A DNA stretch of 35,968 bases from Alteromonadaceae bacterium UBA2620 (lineage in GTDB: Bacteria > Pseudomonadota > Gammaproteobacteria > Enterobacterales > Alteromonadaceae). The notes under the pieces are model-generated. The model ran no database searches. It saw only the letters and a list, made by a program, of their open reading frames with translations, and was not told the DNA's origin. Shown in pieces: positions 6,812-14,888 of this stretch. Position 1 is the first letter of the stretch. Each line of letters opens with the position of its first letter. The position numbers were made by a program, and so were the translations under genes. Location: NCBI GenBank assembly GCA_002339125.1, contig DDJQ01000074.1, positions 1 through 35,968 of the forward strand, in the 5' to 3' direction.

Positions 6812-9800
6812 CTACCACGCTTGGCTGCCGGTATTAAATTCTTTTAAATATTCTGCGACGACGAGGTGGTTAATGTAACGTGAGGCGTCGGCGTTAAGTT
6901 TGATTTGCTGTTCTTTCATAAAGCGGCCAATCACCAGCGGCATCATTTGCCGTTCGAAGTAACTTTCGTTATCCAGCACTTGGCTGTTGTTGAGCACTTG
7001 CTCGTCGGCATCTTGCTTTACTCCTGCCAATGCTTCGAAAATTTTGCGTTCTGATTCGCTAATATCGCTTTGGCTTTGCTGGCGCTCTTGTAAGCGTTTA
7101 TGAATACGAGTGTACTTGGCATCACCTAGATACTTTTGCCGCAGTTGGTTGTTTTGGCGGTTCAGCTCTTTGACGCGGTCGTGAATTTTATTCAACGCGT
7201 CGATGTTGGCCACCATTTCATCTTGAGTCACTTCGCTTAAGTTTTTCTTCTTAAACAGGCGCTCTAGCTCTTCTTTTAAGCTGATAAATTGCGGGTCTTG
7301 CTGGTCAAAGTTGCTGGCCAGAGCTTCACGGGTTTGGCGCAGGGTGTTTTTGAGCTTGTCGGCCAGAACCAACTCTTCTTCGCCGATTTTTACAAACTTG
7401 AAAATCACGTCTTCTAAGGCGCGGTTGAGCAGGTTGCTGGTATCTTCGCCGCTTTCTAAATCGTTTTTGAGATTGAGTAAGTCCAAGTGATTACTGGTTT
7501 CACGATACAACACATTGAGCTTGGCAAAATCCAGTTCATCAAGAAAGTCATACTCGCCTTGCAAACGGATCAAGTTATACAAGCTGCGAGCATCGGCTAA
7601 GGCTTTTTTGAGTGCCAGAACGGTGTCGCGGTCTTGTATTTGGCTGATCTGATTGCAAAACTCTTCCATGTTGTCGGTATCAAAACGGAACAACACATCT
7701 TTGATATGCTCGATTTCTTGTTTGATCTCTTCTTGAGATTTAAACAAGTCTGAATAGTGCTCTAGCTCATCGCCAAGCTCCGACTGTAATTCGTCGAAAT
7801 AGGCTTTGTTGGTGGCATCAAACTCTTTACGAATATCAGCAAAGTCCACCACATAACCGTAGCGAAAATCTTTGTAGGTTCGGTTTACACGCGTGAGGGC
7901 TTGCAGCAAATTGTGCTTGCGGATCACTCGGCCAAGGTAGAGCTTTTTCAAACGCTTGGCGTCAAAACCTGTGAGTAGCATGTTGTACACAAACAAAAAG
8001 TCGATTTTGCCTGCTTTGAAGTCTTCTACCCAGGTTTTGCGCTCTTCTTTGGTACCAATGTCGTGCAGAATCAAGGCGGCATTTTTTACCTTTGGGGCTT
8101 GTTTGGCAGTCTCTGCATAACTGGTTGGCCCAGGCTCAGCGACTCCAAGCACTTCGGTTTTTGAGTTGGATGTTTGCGGCAGAATAGGCGTTTCGGCATA
8201 AACGCCATTGAAGATTTCAAACATCTGCTTGGCTTGATCTGAGCTGTCGCAAATGACCATGCCACCAATGGTCGCATCGTTTAACGCACCACGGCTTTTT
8301 TCAAAGTCGTTTACGATGTAAGTCAGCATGGGCTCAACAAAGCTTGGGTGGGCGTAAATCAGCTTACGATCCACATCGCCCATTTTCACTTCGGCTTCTT
8401 CAAGGGCTTTTTGCAGCTCAATTTTGTATTGAGTGCTGATTTCCTCACGAATTAGGCGCAAGGTGTAACCGTCGGCAATGGACGCGTTGTAGTAGTACTT
8501 ATGAATGTAGTCACCAAACAAGGCTCGAGAGTTGTAGTCATCGCCCAATAGCGGCGTGCCAGTTAAGCCTATTTTGATAGCGTTGCTGTCTGACTGACTT
8601 AAGTTGGCTAAAAAACTGCCTTTGGGGTTATAGCTGCGGTGTACTTCGTCTAAAAAATACACGCGTTGTATCGCGACGTTGTAGTCTTTAGTGCTGACCA
8701 CATCTGGGTCGTCTTGAAATTTTTGAATGTTCACCACGGTAATTTCTGGTTTGCCAGAATGGTTATGGATCACCTGTGTGGCTTTAATGTCACGGGTAAA
8801 AGCATCTCTTGAGTTGATAGTGTGTACGGTTAAACCACGGGCGGTAAATTCGCGCTGCGCTTGTTGCAGTAAGTCTAGGCGGTCAACAATAAAGTAAAAC
8901 TTAGGGATGACTTGCTGCTTTTGTAAGTAGTCGGTTAAAAAGCGCACGTTATAAAACGTTAGGGCAGTTTTACCACTGCCTTGGGTGTGCCAAATGATGC
9001 CTTTTTTTATCCCTTCGCTGAGCTTATTCTCAATGGCTTTGGTGGCAAACATTTGCGGGTAACGCATGATGTGCTTTTGTAGCCCGTCAGATTCCGATAC
9101 ATACGCCAAGGCGTAACGCAAAATAAAGGCTAAGCGCTCACGGCTGAGTAAAGAGGTACAAATGCGGTTGGTTGGGCGCTCGGGCTGCTTGTTGGTCTGG
9201 AACTCTGGGTTACTGCGGATCACTTCCAGATTATTGTCTTTTAAGACTTTAAGCTCGTCATCATCCGATACGGGCTTCAGCAAGACGGTTAAGTTTAAGA
9301 CTTCTTCTTCGCGGAAATAGTTGAACACCGGCTTATGGTAAGAACTACTGGCATAGAAAGCGCCTTGTACGGGTTCTGGATCGCCGTCGTCGTACTCCAT
9401 GTTATTGGAGAAAATCATAAACTGAGTGATGTTGGCAAAACGCTTGAACTTAGGGTTTTGAAAGCGTTTGTTGATGCGGTCGCGCTCGGCCAAAATACCT
9501 TCGCGGTTATTGGGCTTCTTCACTTCGATAAACACCAACGGCATACCATTGATAAGCAATGTGATATCGGGGCGGAATTCTTCATCGCCGTTTTGACACG
9601 TTAGCTCGGTAACAACATGGAAGGTATTGTTATTGAAATTCTCAAAGTCGATCAGCTTGGTATTTGAACGTTCTGACAGGCGCTCAAAGAAGGCTTTGCC
9701 TAGGTCTTCGTTATCCAGCAGTAGTTTGACATCTTCCAGCAAACGACCGGCTTCAGCATCTTCAATACCAGGGTTAATTTTGCCGATAGCGGTTTTGAAT

Positions 9801-9940
9801 ACGTCAGGGAAGATATTAGTGTCGAGATCCCAGCTTTGCCCTTTAAGTGATAGATATTGGTAGCCTAGGCGCATTAAATGAAGAATTGCAGGGATTTTTA
9901 CTCGGCTATCTTCATTGAATTTTTTGGTATTGAAGGCCAT
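6812..9940 (-). CDS. hsdR: Type I restriction enzyme motor and nuclease subunit HsdR
   Basis: HsdR translocates and cuts unmodified DNA using ATP. From the preferred ATG at 9940 the protein has 1042 residues; AAGGA sits five bases upstream, whereas a longer frame to 9979 has no such site and gives a non-family N-terminus. The PD-(D/E)XK nuclease motif is D125 with E139-V-K141 (RPDITLLINGMPLVFIEVKK). The helicase motor has Walker A HTQGSGKT (318-325), DEVH (431-434) and TGTPLL (460-465). The C-terminal third is helical and should bind HsdM. All catalytic residues are present. It lies 19 bases after the small XRE regulator gene, which is probably transcribed with it. Confidence 0.95.
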   Translation of the reverse strand: MAFNTKKFNEDSRVKIPAILHLMRLGYQYLSLKGQSWDLDTNIFPDVFKTAIGKINPGIEDAEAGRLLEDVKLLLDNEDLGKAFFERLSERSNTKLIDFENFNNNTFHVVTELTCQNGDEEFRPDITLLINGMPLVFIEVKKPNNREGILAERDRINKRFQNPKFKRFANITQFMIFSNNMEYDDGDPEPVQGAFYASSSYHKPVFNYFREEEVLNLTVLLKPVSDDDELKVLKDNNLEVIRSNPEFQTNKQPERPTNRICTSLLSRERLAFILRYALAYVSESDGLQKHIMRYPQMFATKAIENKLSEGIKKGIIWHTQGSGKTALTFYNVRFLTDYLQKQQVIPKFYFIVDRLDLLQQAQREFTARGLTVHTINSRDAFTRDIKATQVIHNHSGKPEITVVNIQKFQDDPDVVSTKDYNVAIQRVYFLDEVHRSYNPKGSFLANLSQSDSNAIKIGLTGTPLLGDDYNSRALFGDYIHKYYYNASIADGYTLRLIREEISTQYKIELQKALEEAEVKMGDVDRKLIYAHPSFVEPMLTYIVNDFEKSRGALNDATIGGMVICDSSDQAKQMFEIFNGVYAETPILPQTSNSKTEVLGVAEPGPTSYAETAKQAPKVKNAALILHDIGTKEERKTWVEDFKAGKIDFLFVYNMLLTGFDAKRLKKLYLGRVIRKHNLLQALTRVNRTYKDFRYGYVVDFADIRKEFDATNKAYFDELQSELGDELEHYSDLFKSQEEIKQEIEHIKDVLFRFDTDNMEEFCNQISQIQDRDTVLALKKALADARSLYNLIRLQGEYDFLDELDFAKLNVLYRETSNHLDLLNLKNDLESGEDTSNLLNRALEDVIFKFVKIGEEELVLADKLKNTLRQTREALASNFDQQDPQFISLKEELERLFKKKNLSEVTQDEMVANIDALNKIHDRVKELNRQNNQLRQKYLGDAKYTRIHKRLQERQQSQSDISESERKIFEALAGVKQDADEQVLNNSQVLDNESYFERQMMPLVIGRFMKEQQIKLNADASRYINHLVVAEYLKEFNTGSQAW

Positions 9941-9959
9941 AACATTCCTTGTAATCGTT

Positions 9960-10163
9960 TTAATTTGGAACCTGCTCAAGCAAATCGCTTAGAGGGCAGT
10001 TAAATAACTCGCACAGCTTATCGAGCGCTTCTAAGTCCACCTTGAGGGCGGTTTCTTTGTACAGTAGCGTGACGGTGGTACGGCTTAGGCCGGTTTCTCG
10101 CATCACGTCGCTAATGCGCATTTTTCTCTCGCCCATTAATCGGGCTAGGTGGCAGCGGATCAT
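9960..10163 (-). CDS. Small XRE-family regulator at the head of the hsd operon
   Basis: This 67-residue helix-turn-helix protein starts at the ATG at 10163, preceded by GGAGAG at a 3-base spacing; a longer frame to 10208 exists but lacks support. The core is MRISDVMRETGLSRTTVTLLYKETALKVDLEALDKLCELFNCPLSDLL, the compact Cro/CI-type fold, and it fills nearly the whole protein. It ends 19 bases before hsdR, so it probably represses its own promoter and thereby the R-M operon, much as control proteins do. The palindrome at 10244-10270 is the likely operator. Confidence 0.8.
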   Translation of the reverse strand: MIRCHLARLMGERKMRISDVMRETGLSRTTVTLLYKETALKVDLEALDKLCELFNCPLSDLLEQVPN

Positions 10164-10243
10164 GCTCTCTCCACGGTGTTTTCTTAACCATAAACTTGGG
10201 GGGGTCACTATTGCTTACCCTACCACGATTATGATTATTCTCA

Positions 10244-10273
10244 AATTATTTGAGTTGAAACCAAATAATTATA
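10244..10273 (-). promoter_or_regulatory. Candidate operator and -10 box for the hsd operon
   Basis: AATTATTTG (10244-10252) and CAAATAATT (10262-10270) form an exact 9-bp inverted repeat with a 9-base spacer. The left arm is itself part of a smaller palindrome, CAAAT-T-ATTTG. A TATAAT on the minus strand (10268-10273) overlaps the right arm, so a bound regulator would cover it. The site lies about 80 bases before the XRE start. No convincing -35 box is seen. Confidence 0.55.
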
Positions 10274-10399
10274 CTCATTTGTTATTCGTTCGGTGCTGGT
10301 TGTTGATACGCTAGCGGTTCACGGGAATGCCTCTAGCGGTATTGTCTGTGTTGGACTTCAAGCATCGCTAGCTATTTATGTTGACTGGCGATGCACTGC

Positions 10400-10436
10400 A
10401 AGGCGATAAGCCCACACAGGATTAATCGCCTTTTTA
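10400..10436 (+). terminator. Stem-loop past the DUF927 gene
   Basis: AAGGCGAT (10400-10407) and ATCGCCTT (10425-10432) pair perfectly around a 17-base loop and are followed by TTTT on the plus strand. The T-run orientation suits plus-strand transcripts, while the adjacent gene ends here from the right, so its actual role is unclear. Confidence 0.4.
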
Positions 10437-12203
10437 GTCATCCAAGATGCTGCCTTTAACACAGTACATACGTGGACGGGTGTTGTCGGGCAGGCTGACT
10501 TTGCGCTGTGGTCGGTTGCCATCGGGGATTAGGTAGCCTGCGGCCATCAGTGCTTTGGCGGCGCGATCTGGGCTTAGGCCTTCAGTAGCTTCACGCCAGC
10601 CAGTTGGGTAAAACAGGTAGAGGGTTTGTGGGCCTGTAGAGTCAATCCAACCCGCGCGTTGGCGTACTTGGCTGCTGTAACCGGTTTGTTTAGGCGTAAA
10701 GCGGCTTTCGCCATGTTGCTCAATAAAACTGCGCACCTGGCGAATGGCTTGTTGATCTTCATTGGCGGCCACGCCACCGCGGGCAAGTATCCATTGGTTA
10801 AGCTGGCTTAAACAGGCAGCTTCGACACTTTGAGCTGGCCAATCAAGTACTTTGGCTTGAATGGCTAACAGGCCAGCGCTGGCCAGTAAGGCAAATTTTT
10901 CGGCGACTCGGCGCACTTGGCCGTCTGACTCGGGAGGTAAACTGGCTAAAAAGCGTTGGCGTACGTTTTGGAAAACGGGGCACACCTGCGCGCTGTGCTG
11001 CGTTAAATACCGTAACCAATCCAAGGCCAAGCTGCCGTAATGTTGGCGGCTTTGCTGTTTTAGGTGATCGGCTAAATCGGCGGCGTTCATACCATGACTC
11101 TGGTTAAACACGCCCATTTGCGCTCCAGCATCGGCATTGAGATCAATCACTCGCACTTGCTGCCCCGCTTTCACGCGTTTGCCAATACTGGCAAGATGGC
11201 TTTCGAGCGTCACTTCGCCAGTGGATAAAAACACCAAACGCCAACGGGCGGGTAAGCGCATTTCACCGTATTTGCCTGCACGAGTTTTACCTTGACCATT
11301 GGCAAGCATGTAAGCGACGTCGCCTGCTTCTTTGGGGTCAACTTCGCCCATTTCATCGAGCGCCAGTAAGGCATCGTTATGCGCCAATGCTGTGCCTTCT
11401 AAACCGTTGGCCGTGGCACGCCAACTATGGCGCAATTGATTAGGCTCGCCCCACACTGATAACGCCGGATACAGCGCCGCGGTTTTGCCAGTACTGCTGG
11501 CACCGTAGAGGTGTAAACCAAAACCATCCACCCCGCACAAATGCAACAATGGAGCGGCCAGTGCAGCGCAGACACCAACAATTAATAGCGGATTATCCAG
11601 ACAATAACGGCCAACGTGCTGCCGCCAACTGTCGCTACTACCTTGTTGAATAAAGCCTTCTATCGGGTGCATGGTTTGCAGCACCATGCGCGGGTTGTTG
11701 CTGTGTTCGCTTGGGTAAAAAGTGAGGCGCGGATGCACATAAGCGTTATGATGCCAGCCAATGCAGTTGACGCTGATGGCCTTTTGCGTGGCCAGTTCGC
11801 CCATTTGTTGAATAAACAGTGAGAGCAACTGCCGCGCTTTGACACTGTTGCTTAGCCGCATGCCTCGGCTGAGTAGAATTCGGCGGTACTCGCTGCCATC
11901 TCCGGCCAATAGTTCTGCGGGCATAGCCCAGTAGCGATGGCGATTGTCATCGTCTAACCAGTGCAATAAATAACCGTAGTTGTCCCCTTGCGGATCGCGA
12001 GTACGGGCGGCCACTTGCAACCAAGAGCAGATTTTAACTGGGCTATCTTGCCCTGCCGGTTGCATCACCAGCCAGTTTTGCGCGTTATAGGCAAAACCTG
12101 GCGGTAATGTTGGCGCGCTGTTATTCATCTCACTTGCAGGTAACGGGGTTGATGCTGATGGTTTATCCGCGGCCATAAGCAGCACCGATACGGCGGGTTT
12201 CAA
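10434..12203 (-). CDS. DUF927-domain ATPase (phage/plasmid helicase-like)
   Basis: This is a DUF927 protein of up to 589 residues. The N-terminal third (about 30-160) fits the DUF927 region, with IGW (148-150) and YxxxHPRLTFYPSE. The ATPase core has Walker A YGASSTGKT (233-241) and Walker B LLALDEMGEVD (279-289). DUF927 proteins occur in prophages, satellites and integrative elements and resemble helicases of replication modules. The C-terminal domain (about 480-589) looks DNA-binding but is not recognised. The start is uncertain: ATGs at 12203, 12176 and further in all lack a strong ribosome site. The first two overlap alpA, which suggests coupling. The pairing with AlpA points to a P4-like satellite or integrative element, but no integrase or primase active site is seen nearby. 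Confidence 0.75.
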   Translation of the reverse strand: MKPAVSVLLMAADKPSASTPLPASEMNNSAPTLPPGFAYNAQNWLVMQPAGQDSPVKICSWLQVAARTRDPQGDNYGYLLHWLDDDNRHRYWAMPAELLAGDGSEYRRILLSRGMRLSNSVKARQLLSLFIQQMGELATQKAISVNCIGWHHNAYVHPRLTFYPSEHSNNPRMVLQTMHPIEGFIQQGSSDSWRQHVGRYCLDNPLLIVGVCAALAAPLLHLCGVDGFGLHLYGASSTGKTAALYPALSVWGEPNQLRHSWRATANGLEGTALAHNDALLALDEMGEVDPKEAGDVAYMLANGQGKTRAGKYGEMRLPARWRLVFLSTGEVTLESHLASIGKRVKAGQQVRVIDLNADAGAQMGVFNQSHGMNAADLADHLKQQSRQHYGSLALDWLRYLTQHSAQVCPVFQNVRQRFLASLPPESDGQVRRVAEKFALLASAGLLAIQAKVLDWPAQSVEAACLSQLNQWILARGGVAANEDQQAIRQVRSFIEQHGESRFTPKQTGYSSQVRQRAGWIDSTGPQTLYLFYPTGWREATEGLSPDRAAKALMAAGYLIPDGNRPQRKVSLPDNTRPRMYCVKGSILDD

Positions 12204-12405
12204 TCCACTGGTCGATATCGCTTTCTAACCAGCCCACCGCACGCGCGCCAATACGAATGGAACGGGGAAATTCACCGTTGGCCATCAAGGCATAAATGGT
12301 GCTGCGGCCAAAGCCTGTTTTGGCCTTTACCTCGGGCAAGCGCAAAATCCGCTGCTGACGCGCTGGGTGTGTTGATGTGGTGGATGATTGTGTAGTTGGG
12401 TTCAT
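12163..12405 (-). CDS. alpA: AlpA-family transcriptional regulator
   Basis: This short MerR-like helix-turn-helix protein has the AlpA signature ILRLPEVKAKTGFGRSTIYALMANGEFPRSIRIGARAVGW followed by LESDIDQWI. AlpA proteins of P4-like elements activate integrase or excision genes. The ATG at 12405 (80 residues) is preferred because GAGGA precedes it at 8-9 bases; a GTG at 12420 would add five residues. It overlaps the start of the DUF927 gene and is probably the first gene of that two-gene unit. No integrase target gene lies nearby, so its present regulon is unknown. Confidence 0.88.
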   Translation of the reverse strand: MNPTTQSSTTSTHPARQQRILRLPEVKAKTGFGRSTIYALMANGEFPRSIRIGARAVGWLESDIDQWIETRRIGAAYGRG

Positions 12406-12480
12406 CGTTTGCTTCCTCACTGATCTGTTAAGTTCAGTTAGGAGTTTGCCAGTACTAAACGGACGCAGTAGGCAGATAAA

Positions 12481-12630
12481 TGCCCAGATCGTGCAGCTTT
12501 CTGAGGGTACAAGTAGCTACTTGCCCCAGTTTGTAGATAGTGCCCAAAACAATAAATGCTCTGTGGGCAGAGTTAGTGCGTGGCTAAGTGGCGTGAACTA
12601 AGGCTTTGCCCAAACTGCCCCAAAAGCCCA
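12481..12630. repeat. Cluster of TGCCC(C)A repeats upstream of alpA
   Basis: TGCCCA occurs at 12481, 12541 and 12607, TGCCCCA at 12522 and 12616, and the inverted TGGGCA at 12564, with a degenerate AGCCCA at 12625. Several spacings are near whole helical turns (41, 19, 9 bases). Clusters like this serve as integrase arm sites or replication iterons in satellites. The role is inferred; the repeats are short and could be partly chance. No gene is supported between 12406 and 12884. Confidence 0.45.
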
Positions 12631-12704
12631 AGGGATGGCGTACTGCTTTGAAGTTTCCTACTCAAAACTCGGTTTTGGTGAGTCGTATGGATGGAGTGTT
12701 TATA

Positions 12705-12763
12705 TGTCGAGTGTATCGACACACAAGAAAGACATGTCGAAAAAACAGTAAAAAATCGACATG
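12705..12763. promoter_or_regulatory. Two TGTCGA/TCGACA palindromes
   Basis: TGTCGA-N5-TCGACA lies at 12705-12721. CATGTCGA (12733-12740) and TCGACATG (12756-12763) form an exact 8-bp inverted repeat with a 15-base spacer. Both share the core TGTCGA and lie in the divergent gap between alpA and the plus-strand XRE gene, so they are candidate operators for one regulator. Confidence 0.5.
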
Positions 12764-12833
12764 ACCAGTTCAGATTTTGGCTCACTTTACTTCGAGAGAT
12801 TGGCAATTTATTGCTTTACAACTTGAAGATAAA

Positions 12834-12884
12834 AGTGAAACTATAATTTCACTAAATTAATATTTAAGAAAATATAGTTTCACT
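12834..12884 (+). promoter_or_regulatory. Nested operator and -10 box in front of the XRE gene
   Basis: AGTGAAACTATA (12834-12845) and TATAGTTTCACT (12873-12884) are exact 12-bp inverted copies. The right arm ends immediately before the ATG at 12885. A second palindrome, GTGAAA-CTATAA-TTTCAC (12835-12852), encloses a TATAAT at 12842-12847. A regulator bound here would block the promoter and possibly translation. No good ribosome site or -35 box is seen. Confidence 0.6.
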
Positions 12885-13199
12885 ATGGATACTGTCGAGC
12901 CAAAATCAAAACGCACTGCGGTCATATTCCCTAGACAAAGGAAGATGTTAAACATCTTGGGAGAAAACTTAACATTGGCGATGAAGAGACGCGGCATTAC
13001 TCAAGAAATGATGCATAGTAGGACAGGGATTTCTAAGCCAACACTACGTAAAATATCAAAAGGTGATCCTTCCGTTTCACTTGGTCACTACGTTAAGGTT
13101 TTGGCAGTCCTAGGCTTGTTAGACGACCTAACCAAGGTTGCCCGTGATGACGAGCTGGGAAGAAAGCTGCAAGACATCCAATTGCTGAATAAAAAATAA
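12885..13199 (+). CDS. XRE-family regulator, orphan antitoxin-like
   Basis: This 104-residue helix-turn-helix protein has ITQEMMHSRTGISKPTLRKISKGDPSVSLGHYVKVLAVLGLLDDL (about 39-83) and a short basic tail. The segment SVSLGHYVKVLAVLGLLDDLTKVARDDELGRKLQD resembles HipB-type and related XRE antitoxins that pair with a kinase-like toxin. No toxin follows: the next gene, 211 bases on, is an AAA/DUF4143 ATPase with its own operators. It may therefore be an orphan antitoxin or an element repressor. It is read divergently from alpA and probably controls itself through 12834-12884, and possibly alpA as well. Confidence 0.75.
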   Translation: MDTVEPKSKRTAVIFPRQRKMLNILGENLTLAMKRRGITQEMMHSRTGISKPTLRKISKGDPSVSLGHYVKVLAVLGLLDDLTKVARDDELGRKLQDIQLLNKK

Positions 13200-13306
13200 G
13201 TGCAGCAGTAGCCCATATCCACATGACTAAAACTTGGCCAGCAAGGTCAGCTTCAGAGAAGAAAGATAGCTATTAAAGGGCTGTTTTATACTCAATAAGA
13301 ACCAAA

Positions 13307-13364
13307 TTACACTTTTATGCGCATAAAAATGTAAAATTCCGCACTTTTCTGCGCGTAAAAGTGT
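13307..13364 (+). promoter_or_regulatory. Two large palindromes upstream of the AAA/DUF4143 gene
   Basis: Palindrome 1 (13307-13334) is 28 bp long with a single mismatched pair: TTACAcTTTTATGC against GCATAAAAaTGTAA. Palindrome 2 (13342-13363) has CACTTTT-N2-GC against GC-N2-AAAAGTG. They share the pattern CACTTTTnnGCGCnnAAAAnTG and their centres are 32 bases apart, about three helical turns. This arrangement suits cooperative binding of a dimeric regulator. They end about 50 bases before the gene. Confidence 0.7.
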
Positions 13365-13416
13365 AGGCTGAGTTATACTACAGGCAGTTAACAGTCTTAA
13401 TTGGCGGGAAATGACA

Positions 13417-14745
13417 ATGCAGCGCAACTTACTAAACGCCCTAATAGCATGGAAAAATCAACCGGTGCGCAAGCCATTATTGATCGATGGTGCAAGACAA
13501 ACAGGTAAAACCTATCTGCTACAAGAGATATTTGGGAACACCTTTGCCAACATCCTTCGTATCGACTTCCTTGAAAACCCTGCCTACAAAGAAGCGTTCG
13601 ATGGCTCTCTGTCACCTGACGAGCTAGTAATGAACATTGAGTTGTTAACCAACCAAGCGTTCAACCCAGAAACCGATCTGCTGATATTAGATGAAATTGG
13701 CGAATGTGAACGTGCCGTTACCTCACTAAAGTACTTTGCTGAAAAAGCACCGTCCTATTTTGTCGCTGCCAGCGGCTCGAATATTGGTTTGCTCAACACC
13801 TTCCCTGTGGGCAAGGTAGAACAATACAATTTACGACCACTGACCTTCCAAGAATTTATTTACGCATCCAACGAGCAAGCGCTGATCAAAGCGTTTGATA
13901 GTCAAGCAAGCACACCGGCAGTACACACCAAATTGATGGACAAACTCACTGACTACTTTTTTACTGGTGGTATGCCGGAAGCCGTTTCTGCTTGGTATCA
14001 GTATAAGGATTCAAGCATTCTAGAGCGTGTTGAAAAAGTCACAAAAATTCATGCCGATTTAGTGGAAGGTTATCGCCGCGATTTTGGTAAGTACGCGGGC
14101 AAGGTCAACGCCACACTGATTGAATCGGTATTTAATAGCATTCCAGCCCAGCTATCACTTGTCAGCGATGAGTCGGTTAAACGCTTTAAATTTAAGCATG
14201 TGCATGAGCGTAAATCTCGTTATAGCGATTTTGAAACCGCGATCCATTGGCTTAACTGCTGCCGCTTAGCTTTGCCAAACTACCCTATTGAAGGATTGCC
14301 GAAATCTCCGTTAGCGGCCTATAAAAAAGACAATATGATGAAACTGTTTCTGTTTGATGTGGGGCTGCTTAATCATATGCTCGGCAGCAGTTATAAAGAG
14401 ATTAAGCAACAAAACTATGAGCTTTCTGTTTATAACTACAGGGGCTATGTGGCTGAAAACTTTGTGCAACAAGAGCTCACTGCCATTGGCGTTGACCCAA
14501 GCTATTCATGGAATGACGCCCGCGCCGAAATCGAATTTATTTTGGCGACCGATGAAGGCGATATCGTCCCTGTGGAGGTCAAAAGTGGTAAACGTACAAG
14601 AGCAAAATCGTTGGCATCCTACGTTGAAAAATGTACTCCAAGTAAAACCTTTAAGTTAACGGGTACACAAGGCTCATCCGCATTAGAGCAAACCAATATC
14701 GTGATGCCTTTGTATTTCACGCAGTATTTACCACAGAGATGGTAA
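13417..14745 (+). CDS. AAA ATPase with DUF4143 C-terminal domain
   Basis: This is an AAA_14/DUF4143 protein. Walker A DGARQTGKT and Walker B LLILDEIGECE lie in the first 100 residues. The C-terminal DUF4143 half has the restriction-fold-like strand pair AEIEFILATDEGDIVPVEVKSGK, where relatives usually show EIDF; here Glu replaces Asp. Members are widespread in bacteria and often mobile, and their function is poorly defined. I prefer the ATG at 13417 (442 residues), because GGGAA lies about 8 bases upstream; an ATG at 13411 is also possible. It stands alone, is read rightward against its leftward neighbours, and is preceded by two strong palindromes. Involvement in defence is inferred from context only. 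Confidence 0.87.
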   Translation: MQRNLLNALIAWKNQPVRKPLLIDGARQTGKTYLLQEIFGNTFANILRIDFLENPAYKEAFDGSLSPDELVMNIELLTNQAFNPETDLLILDEIGECERAVTSLKYFAEKAPSYFVAASGSNIGLLNTFPVGKVEQYNLRPLTFQEFIYASNEQALIKAFDSQASTPAVHTKLMDKLTDYFFTGGMPEAVSAWYQYKDSSILERVEKVTKIHADLVEGYRRDFGKYAGKVNATLIESVFNSIPAQLSLVSDESVKRFKFKHVHERKSRYSDFETAIHWLNCCRLALPNYPIEGLPKSPLAAYKKDNMMKLFLFDVGLLNHMLGSSYKEIKQQNYELSVYNYRGYVAENFVQQELTAIGVDPSYSWNDARAEIEFILATDEGDIVPVEVKSGKRTRAKSLASYVEKCTPSKTFKLTGTQGSSALEQTNIVMPLYFTQYLPQRW

Positions 14746-14888
14746 AAGCGCGTTGCTTAGACCCCGAGGTCTACACAAAGTGACTTCATAGGTAACAATT
14801 TGTAGACCTTTGGTGGGCTTACAACCTTTCAACCAACCCTCAATCGGTTTTTTGCGAACGTCATTTGGCCAGCCTATCGCCTCATCGT

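Noticed and set aside
9941..9979. Longer N-terminus for HsdR
   Set aside because: It would overlap the end of the XRE gene and lacks a ribosome site, whereas the ATG at 9940 has AAGGA at good spacing.
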